Numbered from the stretch's first letter, positions 21,757-34,204 are shown. The stretch is 64,000 bases of DNA from Ligula intestinalis (GCA_036362985.1 JAYGXS010000004.1:65391687-65455686), one strand, 5' to 3'. A program made the numbers and translations. The notes: generated from the letters alone by a model not told the origin.

Positions 21757-22868
21757 AATACAGCTGAAAGGAAGCCCCTTTAGAAATCAATAACTTGTGG
21801 TCTCCGAAAACCTTGTTATTATGCTGTGCGATGATTAATTTATACTGAATTATAATAAACTCAAATCAAATGCATACTAAAGAATTCCATTTACGGTTTA
21901 ATTAGCTAGTTCATGTTCTGCAGTTACGGCAGTTTAGACACATCTAAAATGCTAACAAATGTATTTTTCTTGAAGTTCAATGTATATTCCGTTTTTCATG
22001 CATCCATTCGCGTAAACATGGGTTAGTTAGAAAGTACCACGGAGGAGGATGTCTGCCCTATTAATGTAGAGTTTAGCAGTGCAGTTATGTAGAAAACTGC
22101 GCATAGCGCTGTCATCTTAAGACTCTATGAGAAAGCTGTCCGTCATCATAAAGTTAAACCACGAAAACATAGTTTCCACTAGTGAAGTAGGTTAATTTGC
22201 CTTACGTTTGGATTATAGATGCCAACATCTTTATACCTACTTGGTAAATGCATTCAAAGTAAATTCTTTAAAAGCAAACCAATTGTCCGAGAACGCGCTA
22301 TTTAAGCATCACTTTTCTTTAATCCTCAGTGATACAAGAGTCCAAACGCCCAGCCAGCAACACCCAGACATGACATATACTAAAAGAGGTAGAACGTCAC
22401 TGTAAAAATTCTTACGACAAAGCGCTTTCTAACAGAGTAATCGCAGGTAGGCCGGTTTAAACTTCAAAAATATTTTTTAACAAACCTCTACGATTAATCA
22501 AACCAAGTTTGTTAAGATCCGTAAGAGAATATCGCTGGCTGTAGTCAAAATACTCGAACCCTTCATTAGTCCTTTTCTTTCAAAAAATTTGTCTGAGTAT
22601 CGTAAATCTCAAGGGAACTCTCTCGAATAAAACATGTCCTAACACTTATTTAACATTAAACGCAAGTCAAGTAGCGAATGAACTTACGTGGAAAGTTGAG
22701 AAACGGATTCATAGAAAACGTGGCCAGTATTTAGGGTCTATTCCCGAACGGAAACTCAGCTGTGAGTAGCTACTTAAATTTAACAGTCCGACTAGTAATA
22801 GAATTCACTTATGCAGTCTTTTTTCGTATGATGATCTGTGGATATAAGCGATCAATACTTCATAAAAT
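21736..22868 (+). repeat. Repeat R, left arm, part 2
   Basis: Inverse match of about 27130-26040, at high identity. The 65-codon open frame at 22208-22405 differs at only a few residues from the corresponding frame inside 26502-26810 on the minus strand, reflecting recent duplication rather than proven coding. Similarity ends at the TGATCTGTGGATATAAGCGATC block (22830-22860). Confidence 0.75.
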
Positions 22869-23335
22869 GAAGTTTAGGTGATTTAAAATAATGTCCTGAC
22901 CAGCATAAACTAGCATGTTAAGCTTTATATCATTATTCCTTGCAATTTTGTTCATGGATTTAGCCTGCACCATGAATTGCTGCACGGTTATTTCCAAAGC
23001 AAATTTCTTTCTTTCCAAACAAGAAACTACAGATGTAATAGGATCAATCTGTGGAAAATATTTCATAAAAGCTCAAACTTTGATGCGGATTTTGTTTTGA
23101 TAAACATCTAATAGACAATCAACTAAATAGTCTTCATTCCGGCTTTCATGTGTCGTTCATTGACACTCATCAGAATAAGGTGCTAACTTATCCTACCATG
23201 CCAATCAAAGCGGGGTTTAATTATGCCAACGTTAAAAAGGACTTACGGATGTCTCTATTTTGTGATCATAGTGACTTGTCATTTGATGTATTCTGCTTTA
23301 CTTTTGTGCTAAATATAAACCTGTCTTTGTAGGTT
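22869..23335 (+). repeat. Repeat C, copy 1 (unnamed)
   Basis: Related in inverse orientation to 52700-53244. Both copies keep an ungapped 61-codon open frame (22915-23100 plus; 52890-53075 minus) ending in RTLMRILF/QTLMRILF. By my count 40 of 61 residues agree. A second shared peptide, PIKAGF-Y-(A)-VKKDLR, lies downstream. This could be neutral divergence of a repeat; no known domain is recognised. Confidence 0.55.
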
Positions 23336-24339
23336 AAACTTCCAACAATACGTACTTTTCTACGCTCTGCCAGCTAGCTCACTGTCTGTGGTATCCACCA
23401 GTCAACTGTCTGACATTCACAAGAAAAAAGAATGGCTTAAAGAGCGACTCTGAAGTATTTTAAATTTCCGAAGATAACGGGTTTTTTTCAAATAAAAAGC
23501 TGTGTACGAGCGTTGCTGTTCTAACATGCCAGATCCATGTAGGTGGTTCAAGCACATTGCTGATCGTCAAGGGGCAATGGGTCTTTACCGTAATCTCACA
23601 AATAAGCATGTTAACCCCGTCAAAGCAAATGCTGGATCATAGTATCTCCATCTGACAGGATAGTTGCATTCAAAAACTGTATAATTTAAAAAAATTAAAA
23701 AGGAGACTGTGGGTAGGCTTTTTCGATACGTGTATGTGTCCGTTGTGTGTTATGTTCGGATAATCTAATAAAAAATCCGGGCTTTCTTGTTGAGTTAGAA
23801 ATTTTGACTAAGAAAAGGGGTATGATTGGCAAAGATTGAATGGAGAGCAGATAGACTGCATTATTTTCATGTTTATTTTACTTTTTTTCTCTAACAAAGA
23901 AAACAGCTATTGGTTTAAGATATTCAATTAAGAACGTAAGAGGATGAATAATAAATCACGTTGATCATAAGGACGCACTTAGTTCTGTAGGTGGCAGAAA
24001 ATAAACTGTGAGCAATTTATTCTGAAATATTTATAGGTAGCGATAAGCAAATATTTTCAACTTCCGGAAGTTTAAAAGCTAGTGTTCTTGTGTGATGTTG
24101 CATGTTACGTAGGAAATAATTTACTTTATGCTGATAGGAAATGAATGTTCACAATAATGTCTTACTTTTACTAACATCATCAAATATTTATACAGAAGCT
24201 TAACTTATAAATCTTGTTTTTTTTAAAACAGTAAACGTTTTTACTTATTTTAAACTTAAGTTATTGGCAAATGGTCAATTTATTATATGATAATGTACCA
24301 TGATTTATTCCTTTGTGTGAACAAATGTGACTATCACCG
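23336..24339. other. AT-rich, no feature seen
   Basis: About 1 kb in the spacer between the inverted arms. No domain or repeat copy recognised. Confidence 0.4.
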
Positions 24340-27300
24340 AAAGCACGTATTTACATTACAAAACTTCGCATAATGAATGCTATTAAATTCGCTAAAATAA
24401 CTCTCTTTGAGAGCATTCTCAGAAGTATGATCGACCATTTGAGCTGCAAAGCACCCCTAGGAGCCACATGTTTGATCACCTACTTTATTTTGCTCCTTAG
24501 TAGGGTTTCGGTTTTATAGATCACGTGATTTGAGAAGGAAACACCTGATTCGAATTTTGACTTTTTTAACAACGCAAAAACATCGCGTTACATTTATCTG
24601 ATCAAAACTTGTATTGCTAAAACTGAATTTTTAGTGTGGTATATTGAAAGCCTTTGCATGGATTCATGAACAATGAATCGAGGGCAGAGTATTTTTATAT
24701 AGAGGCTGGCGATGAACTGACTATGCGAATATGAAAATCTGTATATTGCAGAAGCAGCAGGATTTACTGGATGCATACCATTTCGGGAAAGCTCATCAGT
24801 TGCATCCATTCTGTGTCATGGTGAGAGTAACGAATGAGAAAAATACAAAACTCAATTCGTACAGAAAGCTCAAAGGTCTTGCTGTTATTTCAATATATAA
24901 ATATTTACCTAGAAAACTTTGCTTTAAATATTAAAATATTTCATATCATACGTTTAAACGACACGGATAATTAATCCACGGGAAAAGAACCAAGCAACAG
25001 CCCTTTACTCTACAGTTATCTAATTGCTTAACATATGGCTATCCTGCCCTTCTTTTATAAATCATGATTTCCACCTGAACGCGTTTGCCATTTTGCATTA
25101 TTTTCCGGAAAGTTAGTGCGAAATTTTACTTAACGCCTTGATTTTAGCCATATAAACCCTGCCTGGAAAACCACTTAGCATATCCTTTCTTTTTGGAGAA
25201 ATATGAGAACTACTGACTCCTGTTGGAAACATGGATATTTAATCAATGTTCCTGAACTCGGAAACCACGGTCAAAACATGGATATTTAATCAATGTTCCT
25301 GAACTCGGAAACCACGGTCAAGAAGGCCTTATATGCCTTGTTTATTAAAAAATCTGAAATGGCGACCTCAATTTACAACCAGAACTTATTTAAAAATATA
25401 AGGAGCATTGCCTGACATTAAAACATATCTGTAGTTAGCTCCCCTACATCATATTTGAACGCATTTGCATGGTGCTCAACGGGCTGATGCTTTGTGAAGT
25501 CAAAAGGTCAAACCTGTTTGGTTTAATTTCATTCTAAGACTTCTCCTTGCATTAAGTACTGTTTATAATTTATATTAAATGACACATACATTCATGCGGG
25601 ATATTCTCATAGCAGAGAAAAAAGAAATTTACGCCTAACAATAACTTAAGGAACTAAGGTGGGGTTTTACTGATACAGAAATAATTCCTTGCATATAAAT
25701 TTTTTTCGGCTTCTATATCCCTTCTTGACGTTATTAAGAACATATTTCCCCGGGAATTATTCATTATCTATCAAATTTAGTTTTTATTGCACTGCGAAAG
25801 TAATATAAGTCGATGAAACCGAATATGCGAGTCTCAGGAAGTAAGTGAGGAGAGGAAGATTCCCAGAAATCGAATGATCTCCTTTCCAGTAATGCATATG
25901 TTTAAATATTTGTGAAACCTACCGTTGTTAGAATTCTTCGGCATTTGCTGATAATTTGTCTTTCTGCAATTCCTTTCCCTTAACAAAGATAACAAGAGCT
26001 GTCATCTGCCCGTAGTATATGCAATATTTGTAAGTCCATTAGCGGTAAGTATCGATCGCTTATATCCACAGATCATCATATGCAAAAAGATTGCATAAGT
26101 GAATTCTATTACTAGTTGGACTGTTCAATGTAAGAAGCTACTCACAGCTGAGTTCCCTTTCGGGGATCGACCCTAAATACTGGCCACTTTTTCTATGAAT
26201 CCATTTCTCAACTTTTCACATAAGCTCATTTGCTACTTGACTTGCGTTTAATGTTAAATAAGTTTTAGGATATTTTTTATTCGAGAGAGTTCCCTTGAGA
26301 TTTACGATATTCAGACAAATCTTTTGAAAGAAAAGGACTAATGAAGGGTTCGAGTATTTTGGCTACAGCCAACGATATTCTCTTACGGATCTTAACAAAC
26401 TCGGTTTGCGTAATTGTAGAGATTTTTTTAAAAACATTTTAGAAGCTTAAACCGGCCTACCTGCGATATCTCTGTTAGAAAGCCCTTTGTCGTAAGAATG
26501 TTTACAGTGACGTTCTACCGCTTTTAGTATATGCCAAGTCTGGGTGTTGCTGGCTGGGCGTTTGGACTCTTGTATCACTGAGGATTAAAGAAAAGTGATG
26601 CTTAAATAGCGCGTTCTCGGACAATTGATTTGCTATTAAAGAATTTACTTTGAATGCATTTACCAAGTAGGTATAAAGATGTTGGCATCTATAATCCAAA
26701 CGTAAGGCAAAGTAACCTACTTCGCTCGTGGAAACTATGTTTTCGTAGTTTAACTTTCTCATAAAGTCTTCAGATGACAGCGCTTTGAGCAGTTTTCTAA
26801 ATAACTGCAATACTAAACTCTACGTTAATAGGGCAGACATCCTCCTTCGTGGTATTTTCTAACTAAACGCGAATGAATGCATGAAAAACGGAACATACAT
26901 TGAACTTCAAGAAAAATACATTTGTTAGAATTTTAGATGTGTCTAAACTGCCGCAACTGCAGAACATGTACTAGCTAATTAAACCATAAATGGAATTGTT
27001 TAGTAAACATTCGATTTGAGTTTATTATAATTAAGTAAAAATTAATCATCGCACAGCACAATAACAAGGTTTTCGGAGACCACAAGTTATTGATTTCTAA
27101 AGGGGCTTCCTTTAGGCTGTATTTAAAATTAAACTTTTACAAAAACTGTTCATTACGTTGCATGAAGTTTACCTACTTGTTTATGGGACTCTAGTGAAAT
27201 CAAATGCGGTTTATAGTAAACATGAATGGTAATATTCTTTCTTGTGAGTGTTCGGCGGGAAAGTTGGTATAAACATAATTTTATATTTATAAAAAGTGTA

Positions 27301-27797
27301 GCTTTTGTGCACAAACATTAACATGTAAAAATTCGCTAAAGAAGAGTTTCAACTCAAAAAAATACCCAAATTTCCACTAATATCTTGTCTAAGCAATGCG
27401 CTTTTTATGAATTTTAGTGGAAAATGCAATTAAGCCGCTATCAAAGAAGCCGAATCAAACGAAAATTTGAATCTTCGGGATAACTTGAAAAGATGTAGAC
27501 GCGACCGCTGAGGCAAGCAATTTATTGGTTTGACATTTCGCTTTCCTGCTCTAGTCCATATTTGATGATGTCTCTGATGATGAGTTCGTGAAAAAACCGT
27601 ACTGTTAAGCAAATGAAAGCTTTATCTCAGCCATTTTACCCCCGACTCCTCTGTTTCCAAACGCCCATTAACACCATTAGCAATGTGTCCGTTTGCATAG
27701 TTATTTTTGATTAAATGAAGTCAGCATAAATCCAACTTTTTCATTTCTACTGTAGAAATGGGCATTTGTGCTTACCCTCGAAGCTGAGTGACAAACA
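24340..27797 (-). repeat. Repeat R, right arm, longest copy
   Basis: The longest copy of a large non-coding repeat in minus orientation. 27797-26040 matches the left arm; 25720-25480 matches the AAACCAAACAGGTTTGG region of the copies at 40.65 and 42.36 kb; 24810-24340 matches 41054-41400. Parts recur at 40617-41400, 42340-43450 and 44640-45350. No RT, transposase or tRNA head is visible, so the class is unknown. A remnant of a PLE terminal repeat (about 25818-25865) seems to lie inside it. Confidence 0.65.
25227..25320. repeat. Exact tandem duplication, 2 x 47 bp
   Basis: 25227-25273 and 25274-25320 are identical, starting AAACATGGATATTTAATC and ending CCACGGTCA. With no differences it is either a recent duplication or an assembly artefact. 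Confidence 0.9.
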
Positions 27798-28059
27798 CCG
27801 AAGCAAACAGTCTCAAGATGACCTACACTCAATAAATATCAAAAGCCAATTTGATGAACATACATGTATAGTAACTCTTCATTAGGCCACCTCATTTGCA
27901 AAAATAATGATAGCTGTATAGCTGGACAGGGTAAGTAAGTGTACTGGTAGGACGATGCCTGAAGACTGTGACCACAAGCGCTTCCCTGTGGCACACTTTC
28001 GCGTGTTTTTTATGAATTCGCTCCTTCTAGGATTGGGAGGTGAAGTCCGACTCTTTTTG
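27798..28059. other. No feature seen
   Basis: Unassigned sequence between repeat R and the next PLE fragment. Confidence 0.4.
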
Positions 28060-28440
28060 TAGGCCACATCCGTGTGCATTTACCCTTTAACTTGCTCCTT
28101 TGGCGCAGGATACATCGGCCGAAGAACGATGCGTCCTGATTAGAGGGTACCTGAGCACATACTGATAAGATTAAGTATAGATGAAACTAGATTGACCTCG
28201 AGTTTTATTCTCAAACACCTTGTAGATACGAATCATCGAGTCGATACTAATGAAGCCTTTCAAGTTATCTTGTAGACATCAGCTAACTTTTTCAAGGGCC
28301 TACACCAACGGTTGCTTGCAACAGCCGAAGCATTAGCTATACGACTAGCGAATCAAGTGCTGTGTTGTCAGAAGATGCTAACACAAGCATTTTCACTTCC
28401 ATGGCCCACCCCGACGCCAAGTGACGATTGCACATCGCTC
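28060..28440 (+). pseudogene. PLE-1 family GIY-YIG remnant, heavily decayed
   Basis: Plus strand, several frames: CSFGAGYIGR (YIG block intact), then a stop, LTSSFILKHLVDTNHRVD, TNEAFQVIL (Glu region) and LHQRLLATAEALAIRLANQV. This is the same order and sequence type as the copies at 21.1 and 15.3 kb, with more stops. No terminal repeat follows. Confidence 0.75.
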
Positions 28441-28499
28441 CCGCCCCCTGGTGTCAGTAATTATCACCATATGTGCCTGACCCCTGATCAATGCCCACA

Positions 28500-28960
28500 A
28501 CCCAAGCTAATTTTCTGTGACAAAACGAGGGTGAATGGTCTAACCGATTATGAGAGGATCAGACTGAACCTCGACAGCTGCTCCTCGACTGGCCCACCCT
28601 TCGTATCTGTCGCTCTACATCCCGCTTACTAAACACTATGCAAAATGCTCGAGTGCGTTTGCACAAGGTTGCCATCTGATATTAAGCAAAAAGAGGAGCG
28701 AATTTGGTTGGATTTCATGTAGCCAGAGTGAAACAATAGCTCACCATCGCGCCCACCCGACTCAACTCAACTGAGACGGCTACCAACAACCGATAAATCC
28801 ATTGGCTGACCAGGATAGAGCAACAATCACGCAAATTCGCCAACCACTACGACGGCCGCGAGTGCGAGAACGGTCACATCAGTCTACGATCGGTCAATCC
28901 CGGAGAGGTTAACAATAATCAGTAACGAAAGGGCAGGTCAGATTTCGTGTGGTAAACACG
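28500..28960 (+). pseudogene. PLE-2 family C-terminus and 3' region
   Basis: Short coding trace STGPPFVSVALHPAY-stop-TLCKMLECVCTRLP corresponds to the tail STGTLNRAIDLHPAYQAVRK of the copy at 49.5 kb. The following GC-richer sequence resembles the 3'-untranslated part of that family (compare the complement of 38.0-38.25 kb). I see no hammerhead core after it. Confidence 0.55.
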
Positions 28961-29889
28961 AAAACATCACCAGGCGGGTTCATTGGCTGTTTAAGACTTT
29001 GCTACCCTATCCTCCTTATTAAGGGAAAATCGAAAGCGTGCATTTTCCCAATCTGGTTTCCTACATAAATTAATATTTAGGAACTTGCCTTAGCACCATT
29101 TCCTCAGACTTCATGATAGATAATTAAAAACGTCGTTTTGCAAATCAGATTTTGTAGGTCAATTAATATTTATGCTGTTGCCTTAGTGTCTTTTCTTGAT
29201 GCACGCCTATTTTAACTTAATAAATGGTGTAAAAAGTGATCGCCGACTCTGAGACACAGTTTGAAGGGAGAGGATGCAGTAAAGATATCATTGGCATAAA
29301 ACCAATTTTTCAAAAGTTCGTGGGTATACTTTGGCAAATCAAGGCTTCACACTACATAAATTGATGGGTTATTAATATAAACCAGATTAGTTCAAAACAG
29401 ATACGTGGGTTGATATGAAGCTCAGCAAGTGCAGCTGTTACATCCAACAAAATAATGGATTTGCCATTGAGCATAGTGCTGTTTTCACAATTGGAACCTT
29501 ATTTGCAGAGGCTTGGGATTTATGTCCGTAGGCCTTCAAAAAAGCGCTGAATTAGCCCATTTTCGCATACATTTGCTTTTCACTTGTCTCTTAGTCGCCG
29601 TTTGGATCCGTCTGCGGAACTACTACAGTATGGGTCAAAATTCGCGTAACAACGTCAAGTCTGCACGAAGGCCCTTGTAGCTCCTAAAGCGTTCACCTAA
29701 CGGACCCGCAAGCTATACTGCATGAAAGGAAGAACATAAATTATCATTTATTATCTAAGGACTAATTTGTTTAACCGAAAACTGTTAAATACAAAAAAAG
29801 GCTCTATGACAGGTCACTGATAAAAATTCGTTATATCAGTAGAAAAAGGTGTAAGAAAATAAGGTTGAAGGACAAAATAAGGAATTGTT
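28961..29889. other. No feature seen
   Basis: Unassigned sequence before the Tc1-like fragment. A terminal inverted repeat of that transposon could be here, but I cannot identify one. Confidence 0.4.
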
Positions 29890-30560
29890 ATAAATACGTA
29901 ACATACTAATATTTTGCGGACTGTCCTTTAACGTTTACAACAGCAGTAATTCGGGAGGGCATAGAGACAGCTATGTTGTAAACGGTGATTTGATCTATAC
30001 AATTATTAAGGACGAAATCAAAGTTCTGTCCCATTGAAAAATGATTCGGTGGCTTGCCCCGCTTTCTCTCGATTAAGGCAAGGAGACTTTCAATGGGGTT
30101 GAGGTCCGGACTGTTGGGAGGAATAAACATATGTAGTTCTCAGGCAAAATGCGGAAAGGGTAACTGTTGTTTTAAAAAATTAGATAATACTCGTAAGGGA
30201 AATTATAGACATACCTCTTTTGATTGGTGAGTAGTGGCATTGTCTTGTAGCATGACAATATTCATTCGGCACCTTTGAATGCCATTATAATAAAAGGCAT
30301 CTTTGACAATGTCATCATATGCCTTGCTGTTAATGGTATCATTTTTCGACCAACAGATTGATCGTTCACTAAAATTGATTGCCATTCAAACCATGAATGT
30401 TGATGTTGAAGCAGTGCGTTCTTTGGGGCAGTTCTATCCTCATATGACCGCATATGCGGACATTGTAGACTTGTTTCGTATAAACCGAAAAGCAGGCATC
30501 CCAAGAAATGTATTTTTATGGAAAGGCATCCTTTGGAAAATAAGTATGTTTATTGAGTAA
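29890..30560 (-). pseudogene. Tc1/mariner-like transposase, C-terminal half
   Basis: Minus strand, frame-shifted DDE transposase. Reading from 30560: LFGLYETSLQCPHMRS, then MVWMAINFSERS-like sequence, MNIVMLQDNATTHQS (second catalytic Asp in QDNA-x-x-H), and MFIPPNSPDLNPIESLLALI (the PPNSPDLNPIE block with the third acidic residue). The N-terminal half is at 34205-34620 on the same strand, separated by the PLE insertion. Not functional. Confidence 0.85.
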
Positions 30561-31265
30561 ATTTTTGACACTGGATCCCCAGTTCGTCGTCAGACTTGAG
30601 AGAAATTTGCAAACAAACAAACAACAGTTAGCATTTCCAAGTGCTCGTACAATTCTATAGTCAGTCTGCTGTGGGTGTTAATTGGGGGTTACAATTTGCG
30701 TCACATCGTGATGGACATGATTATCAGTTACAATGCTATAATGACTAATGGGCAACTGTAATTTGAGTTAGTCCGGGGTCAGTCCAGGGTCAGTCCACGT
30801 TATCCGGTGTGGGCGCTTATTGCGGTTCATGTTGGTCCGTGTTTGTCAACTGCAGTCTTTTTCACCTTTCTTTGAGGTGTTTGTACACTCCGGCTAACTC
30901 AATACGCCGGTTGAGCATGAGACATCGGAGTGCATGGGCTCAAGAAATTCTCGGCCTTTTTTGGAGGGGCAAACTCCAACGATGCGTGTTCTTTCTCATG
31001 CAAAACATGCATTGCAACTGATAATCATGTCCATCACGATGTGACGCAAATTGTAACCCCCAATTAACACCCACACCAGACTGACTATGTAGCTGTATGA
31101 GCACTTTGAAATGCTAACTGTGGTTTGCAAATTTCTCTCAAGTCTGATGTCGAACTGGGTATCCAGTGTCGAAAATTTACTCAATAAACTTACTTATTTC
31201 CCAAAGGATGCCTTTCCATAAAAATATATTTCTTGGGATGCCTGCCTTTCGTTTTATACGAAACA
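30470..31265. repeat. Imperfect palindrome at the Tc1/PLE junction
   Basis: 30470-30690 recurs as inverse complement at 31050-31265 (blocks TTGTTTCGTATAAA, GGCATCCCAAGAAAT, TTACTCAATAAAC, AATTTGCGTCACATCGTGATG). The centre (30692-31050) is itself bounded by inverted copies of a TGCGTCACATCGTG...TTATCAGTT...CAATG end. The arms contain a piece of the Tc1-like transposon, so it formed after that insertion, probably by template switching or an inverted duplication during PLE insertion. Confidence 0.7.
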
Positions 31266-31299
31266 ATTACGATCGCGAAGTTTTGCTCGAGGCGTGATA

Positions 31300-33541
31300 A
31301 TGGGAGAAGTGTGCTATACGCGAAATCTGTACGCGATAACAATTAGCATTTCTCCTCAAGTGCCGAAAACAGAACATTTTGCCGAAATCTGTGCGTGTGA
31401 GACCTGCAGTCAGATCTACCCTAGGGTATCAAACCGCATCTCGTTATGGAAAGAGTATGCTTGGAGAATTCATGATGGATGCCCATTATCGACTGCAAAA
31501 GGTCCATTCTGCAAAGGAACACAATATACAGGTCTGTCGCAATAGTCTTCCCCTACACTTATTTGAATCAGTAGGTGAAACAATTGCCCACGTATCAGAA
31601 CTGGAATGACTAAAGAAGAAACTACTTCTAGACAAGAAATAGAAGACTATTTCTTAACCAGCTGTTACAAACCAACGGTCTGTAGCGAAGGTTGTTAACC
31701 TATCTTCCAGAACCCTCACTGCAACAGAAGAGAGTGTGCTTTCCAAAGGGATGAAATACAACCCTTCTGATTCTTAATACTTGGACTTTCTAGCCAGCTT
31801 GGAGTCTATCCTATTAACAGGAGACCTTAGCGATTTTGATCGGTTTTCCATCCGAAACAATACTTTCCATGCGTTTAAGAATCAGAAACAGTTTTCATCT
31901 CTATCCTCCGAATAAAAGAAAGCACTTAAAAATTTAAAAGCTGATGAAAACATAATCATTCTTGCCGCCGACAAAGGAGGTTCAACTGCTATCTTAAACA
32001 AACCAGACTACAAGCAGAAGATGCTTTCACTATTAAAAGCTAGCTCAACCTATAAACCTCTTCCAACAGACCCTACCAAGAAACAGATGTCATCCATTGA
32101 CAGGGTACTGTAACGCCCTACAGCAACGAAACTACTGTCAGGAGATACCGCAAAATACAAACATCGCGAAGATCTGCGGATTATCCAAAGTTCACAAACC
32201 GGAAGTCCCTTTACGACCGCTAGTACCATTAATCGGTGCACCGAACTATAAAATCTCTAAGTAGCTATTCCGAAAACTTCATCAACTTACGAAAGATTCT
32301 AAGACTTCCATTCAGAACTCTATGGAATTTCTACAGAAACTAAGAGGAATCACGGTCTCCGATGATGAAATAATGGTCTCCTTGGACGTCATTTCCCTGT
32401 TCACCTCCATACCACTTGATGTAGCAAGGCAATGCGCACAGGAAGCCCTGAAGAGCTATGAAATGAAGATTCCTGCAACTGCCTTGCTTGATCTTTTGGA
32501 CCTTTGCCTCGAAAACTATTTTTTTATTTGATCATCAGTATTATCAACAACTAAAAGGAGCTCCAATGGGGTCACCCATATCTGGATTCCTTGCCGAAAT
32601 AACCATGCAGAGGCTAGAATCAATGGCCCTTCCATCGATTAACCCTAAGTTATGGGTACGCTGTGTAGACGACACATTTGTTGTCGTTAAAAAGGACCAT
32701 CTTGAAGCGCTCCACAACACCATCAACTCAACCATTCCGGGCATTCAATTCACGCTCGAGAAGGAGTTTAACAGCAAACTCCCATTTCTTGATGTCCTCG
32801 TGCAGAGAAATGCTGACGGAACATAACAAACGTCCGTTTACTGCAAAGACACGTATGCGGAAGTTATTCTTAACTATGAGAGTAACAACCCCATCTCTCA
32901 CAAAAGGAGTGCCGTCAACAGTCTGCTACGCTGAGCGAAGACACACTGTTCTGACGAAAACACCTACCGAAACGAGCTCAATTACTTGTTTTAATTGTTT
33001 TCCCGCAGTGGTTACCCCAGAGACTTTGTGCGCCGATGCATGAGACAACAAAGGTCCAAGAAAAAGGAACCAGATAATTCCACATAGGCGCCCAAAACGA
33101 ACACATGGCGAGTCCTCCCTTACATAAGGAACGTGTCTGAACTCGTTGAAAGACACTTGCGGAAACACCAAATAAAAGTGGCGCACAAACCGATGGCTTC
33201 TTTACGCACTCAGTTAGTACACCCTAAGGATAGGGTTGGCTGCCTCGATTAAAAAGAAGCCATCTACAAAATCCCATGTAAAGCTTGTGATAAGGTATAT
33301 TGTGGCCAAACAGGAAGATCAGTCTCTTCTCGCGTCCGATAGCACCAATCGGCAGCGAAGAGCCATAACCGTTTTTCCGAAGTGGCTATGCATTGCCTTG
33401 ACACAGGACATACTTTTGCATGGGACAAAACACGCATCGTTGGAGTTTGCCCCTCCAAAAAAGGCCGAGAATTTCCTGAAGCCATGCACTCCGATGACTC
33501 ATGCATCAACCGGCGTATTAGGTTAGCCAGAGTGTACAAAC
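31300..33541 (+). pseudogene. PLE-4 RT and GIY-YIG endonuclease
   Basis: Near full-length but broken frames. N-terminal part about 31380-32320, including KVVNLSSRTLTATEESVLS and NIIILAADKGGSTAI (RT block with the ADKG motif). Palm: IMVSLDVISLFTSIP (first Asp), LKGAPMGSPISGFLAEI, and WVRCVDDTFVVVK, where the usual RYVDD is RCVDD. Then SKLPFLDVLVQRNADGT-stop, a linker in other frames (RVLPYIRNVSELVERHLRKH), IYKIPCKACDKVYCGQTG (GIY-YIG with YCG) and the C-terminal region LDTGHTFAWDKTRIVG. Multiple stops. The Cys in CVDD and YCG are probably mutations. Confidence 0.85.
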
Positions 33542-34022
33542 ACCTCGTTATATGGTCCTTACCTCACTCAATGTATGGCAGCTACGCGGAGATTTGATAC
33601 AAGCCTTCCGTATCGTGCGTGGCCTGGACTGCGTTTTCATATGTGGACTTTTACTAACTCGTCACTACAACTATACTCCGGGGGCATCCCTTCAAACTGT
33701 ATGTGCCCCAAGGACGATTGGATGTAAGGAAGAATTTTTTCTCTAATCGAGTCGTGGACCCTTGGAATAACCTTCCCGAGCGATTGTTATGCCCCAATCT
33801 GTGGAGACCTTCAAACACCGACTTGATATGCACATGCTACAACAGAACGTGAACTATGTGACAAATTAACATTGAAACACCACTGCACCATGTGACGGTC
33901 TATATTTTTCTGACTGAAAACTTCTTAAAATTGTTTATAATTCTTGAGATTTTGATGTGACAAATAGGGAGTTGAAAGGCACAAGCCTATTTTTCCCTCA
34001 AATATACTGACTGACTGACCTC
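33542..34022 (+). mobile_element. CR1 LINE 3' end inserted into PLE-4
   Basis: Coding trace in the plus strand: LRGDLIQAFRIVRGLDC, then PGASLQTVCAPR and SVETFKHRLDMHML before the stop, typical of the CR1 C-terminus. The tail ends in a (CTGA) microsatellite, ACTGACTGACTGACC, as CR1 elements end in short repeats. The sequence ACCTC occurs on both sides (33542-33546 and 34018-34022), and the uninterrupted site is visible in inverse at about 30880-30895 (AAACACCTCAAAGAAAGG). This defines both ends of a 5'-truncated insertion. Confidence 0.85.
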
Positions 34023-34204
34023 AAAGAAAGGTGAAAAGACTGCAGCCGACAAACATGGGCCAACAAGAACCGCAATTAGCGCCAACACCGGATAATGTGG
34101 ACTGACCCTGGACTGACCCCGGACTAACTCAAATTACAGTTGCCCATTAGTCATTACGGCATTGCAACTGATAATCATGTCCAGCACGATGTGACGCACA
34201 ATAC

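Larger units (their letters stand above)
30692..34197 (+). mobile_element. PLE-4, long Penelope-like element
   Basis: A PLE of about 3.5 kb including a CR1 insertion. Its outer ends are inverted: TGCGTCACATCGTG...CAATG at 30692 onward and the complement ending at 34197. A longer inverse match joins 30736-30990 to 33400-34160 once the CR1 insertion (33547-34017) is taken out. Protein remnants run from about 31300 to 33540. It interrupts a Tc1-like transposon. GC and codon style differ from the AT-rich surroundings. Confidence 0.75.
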
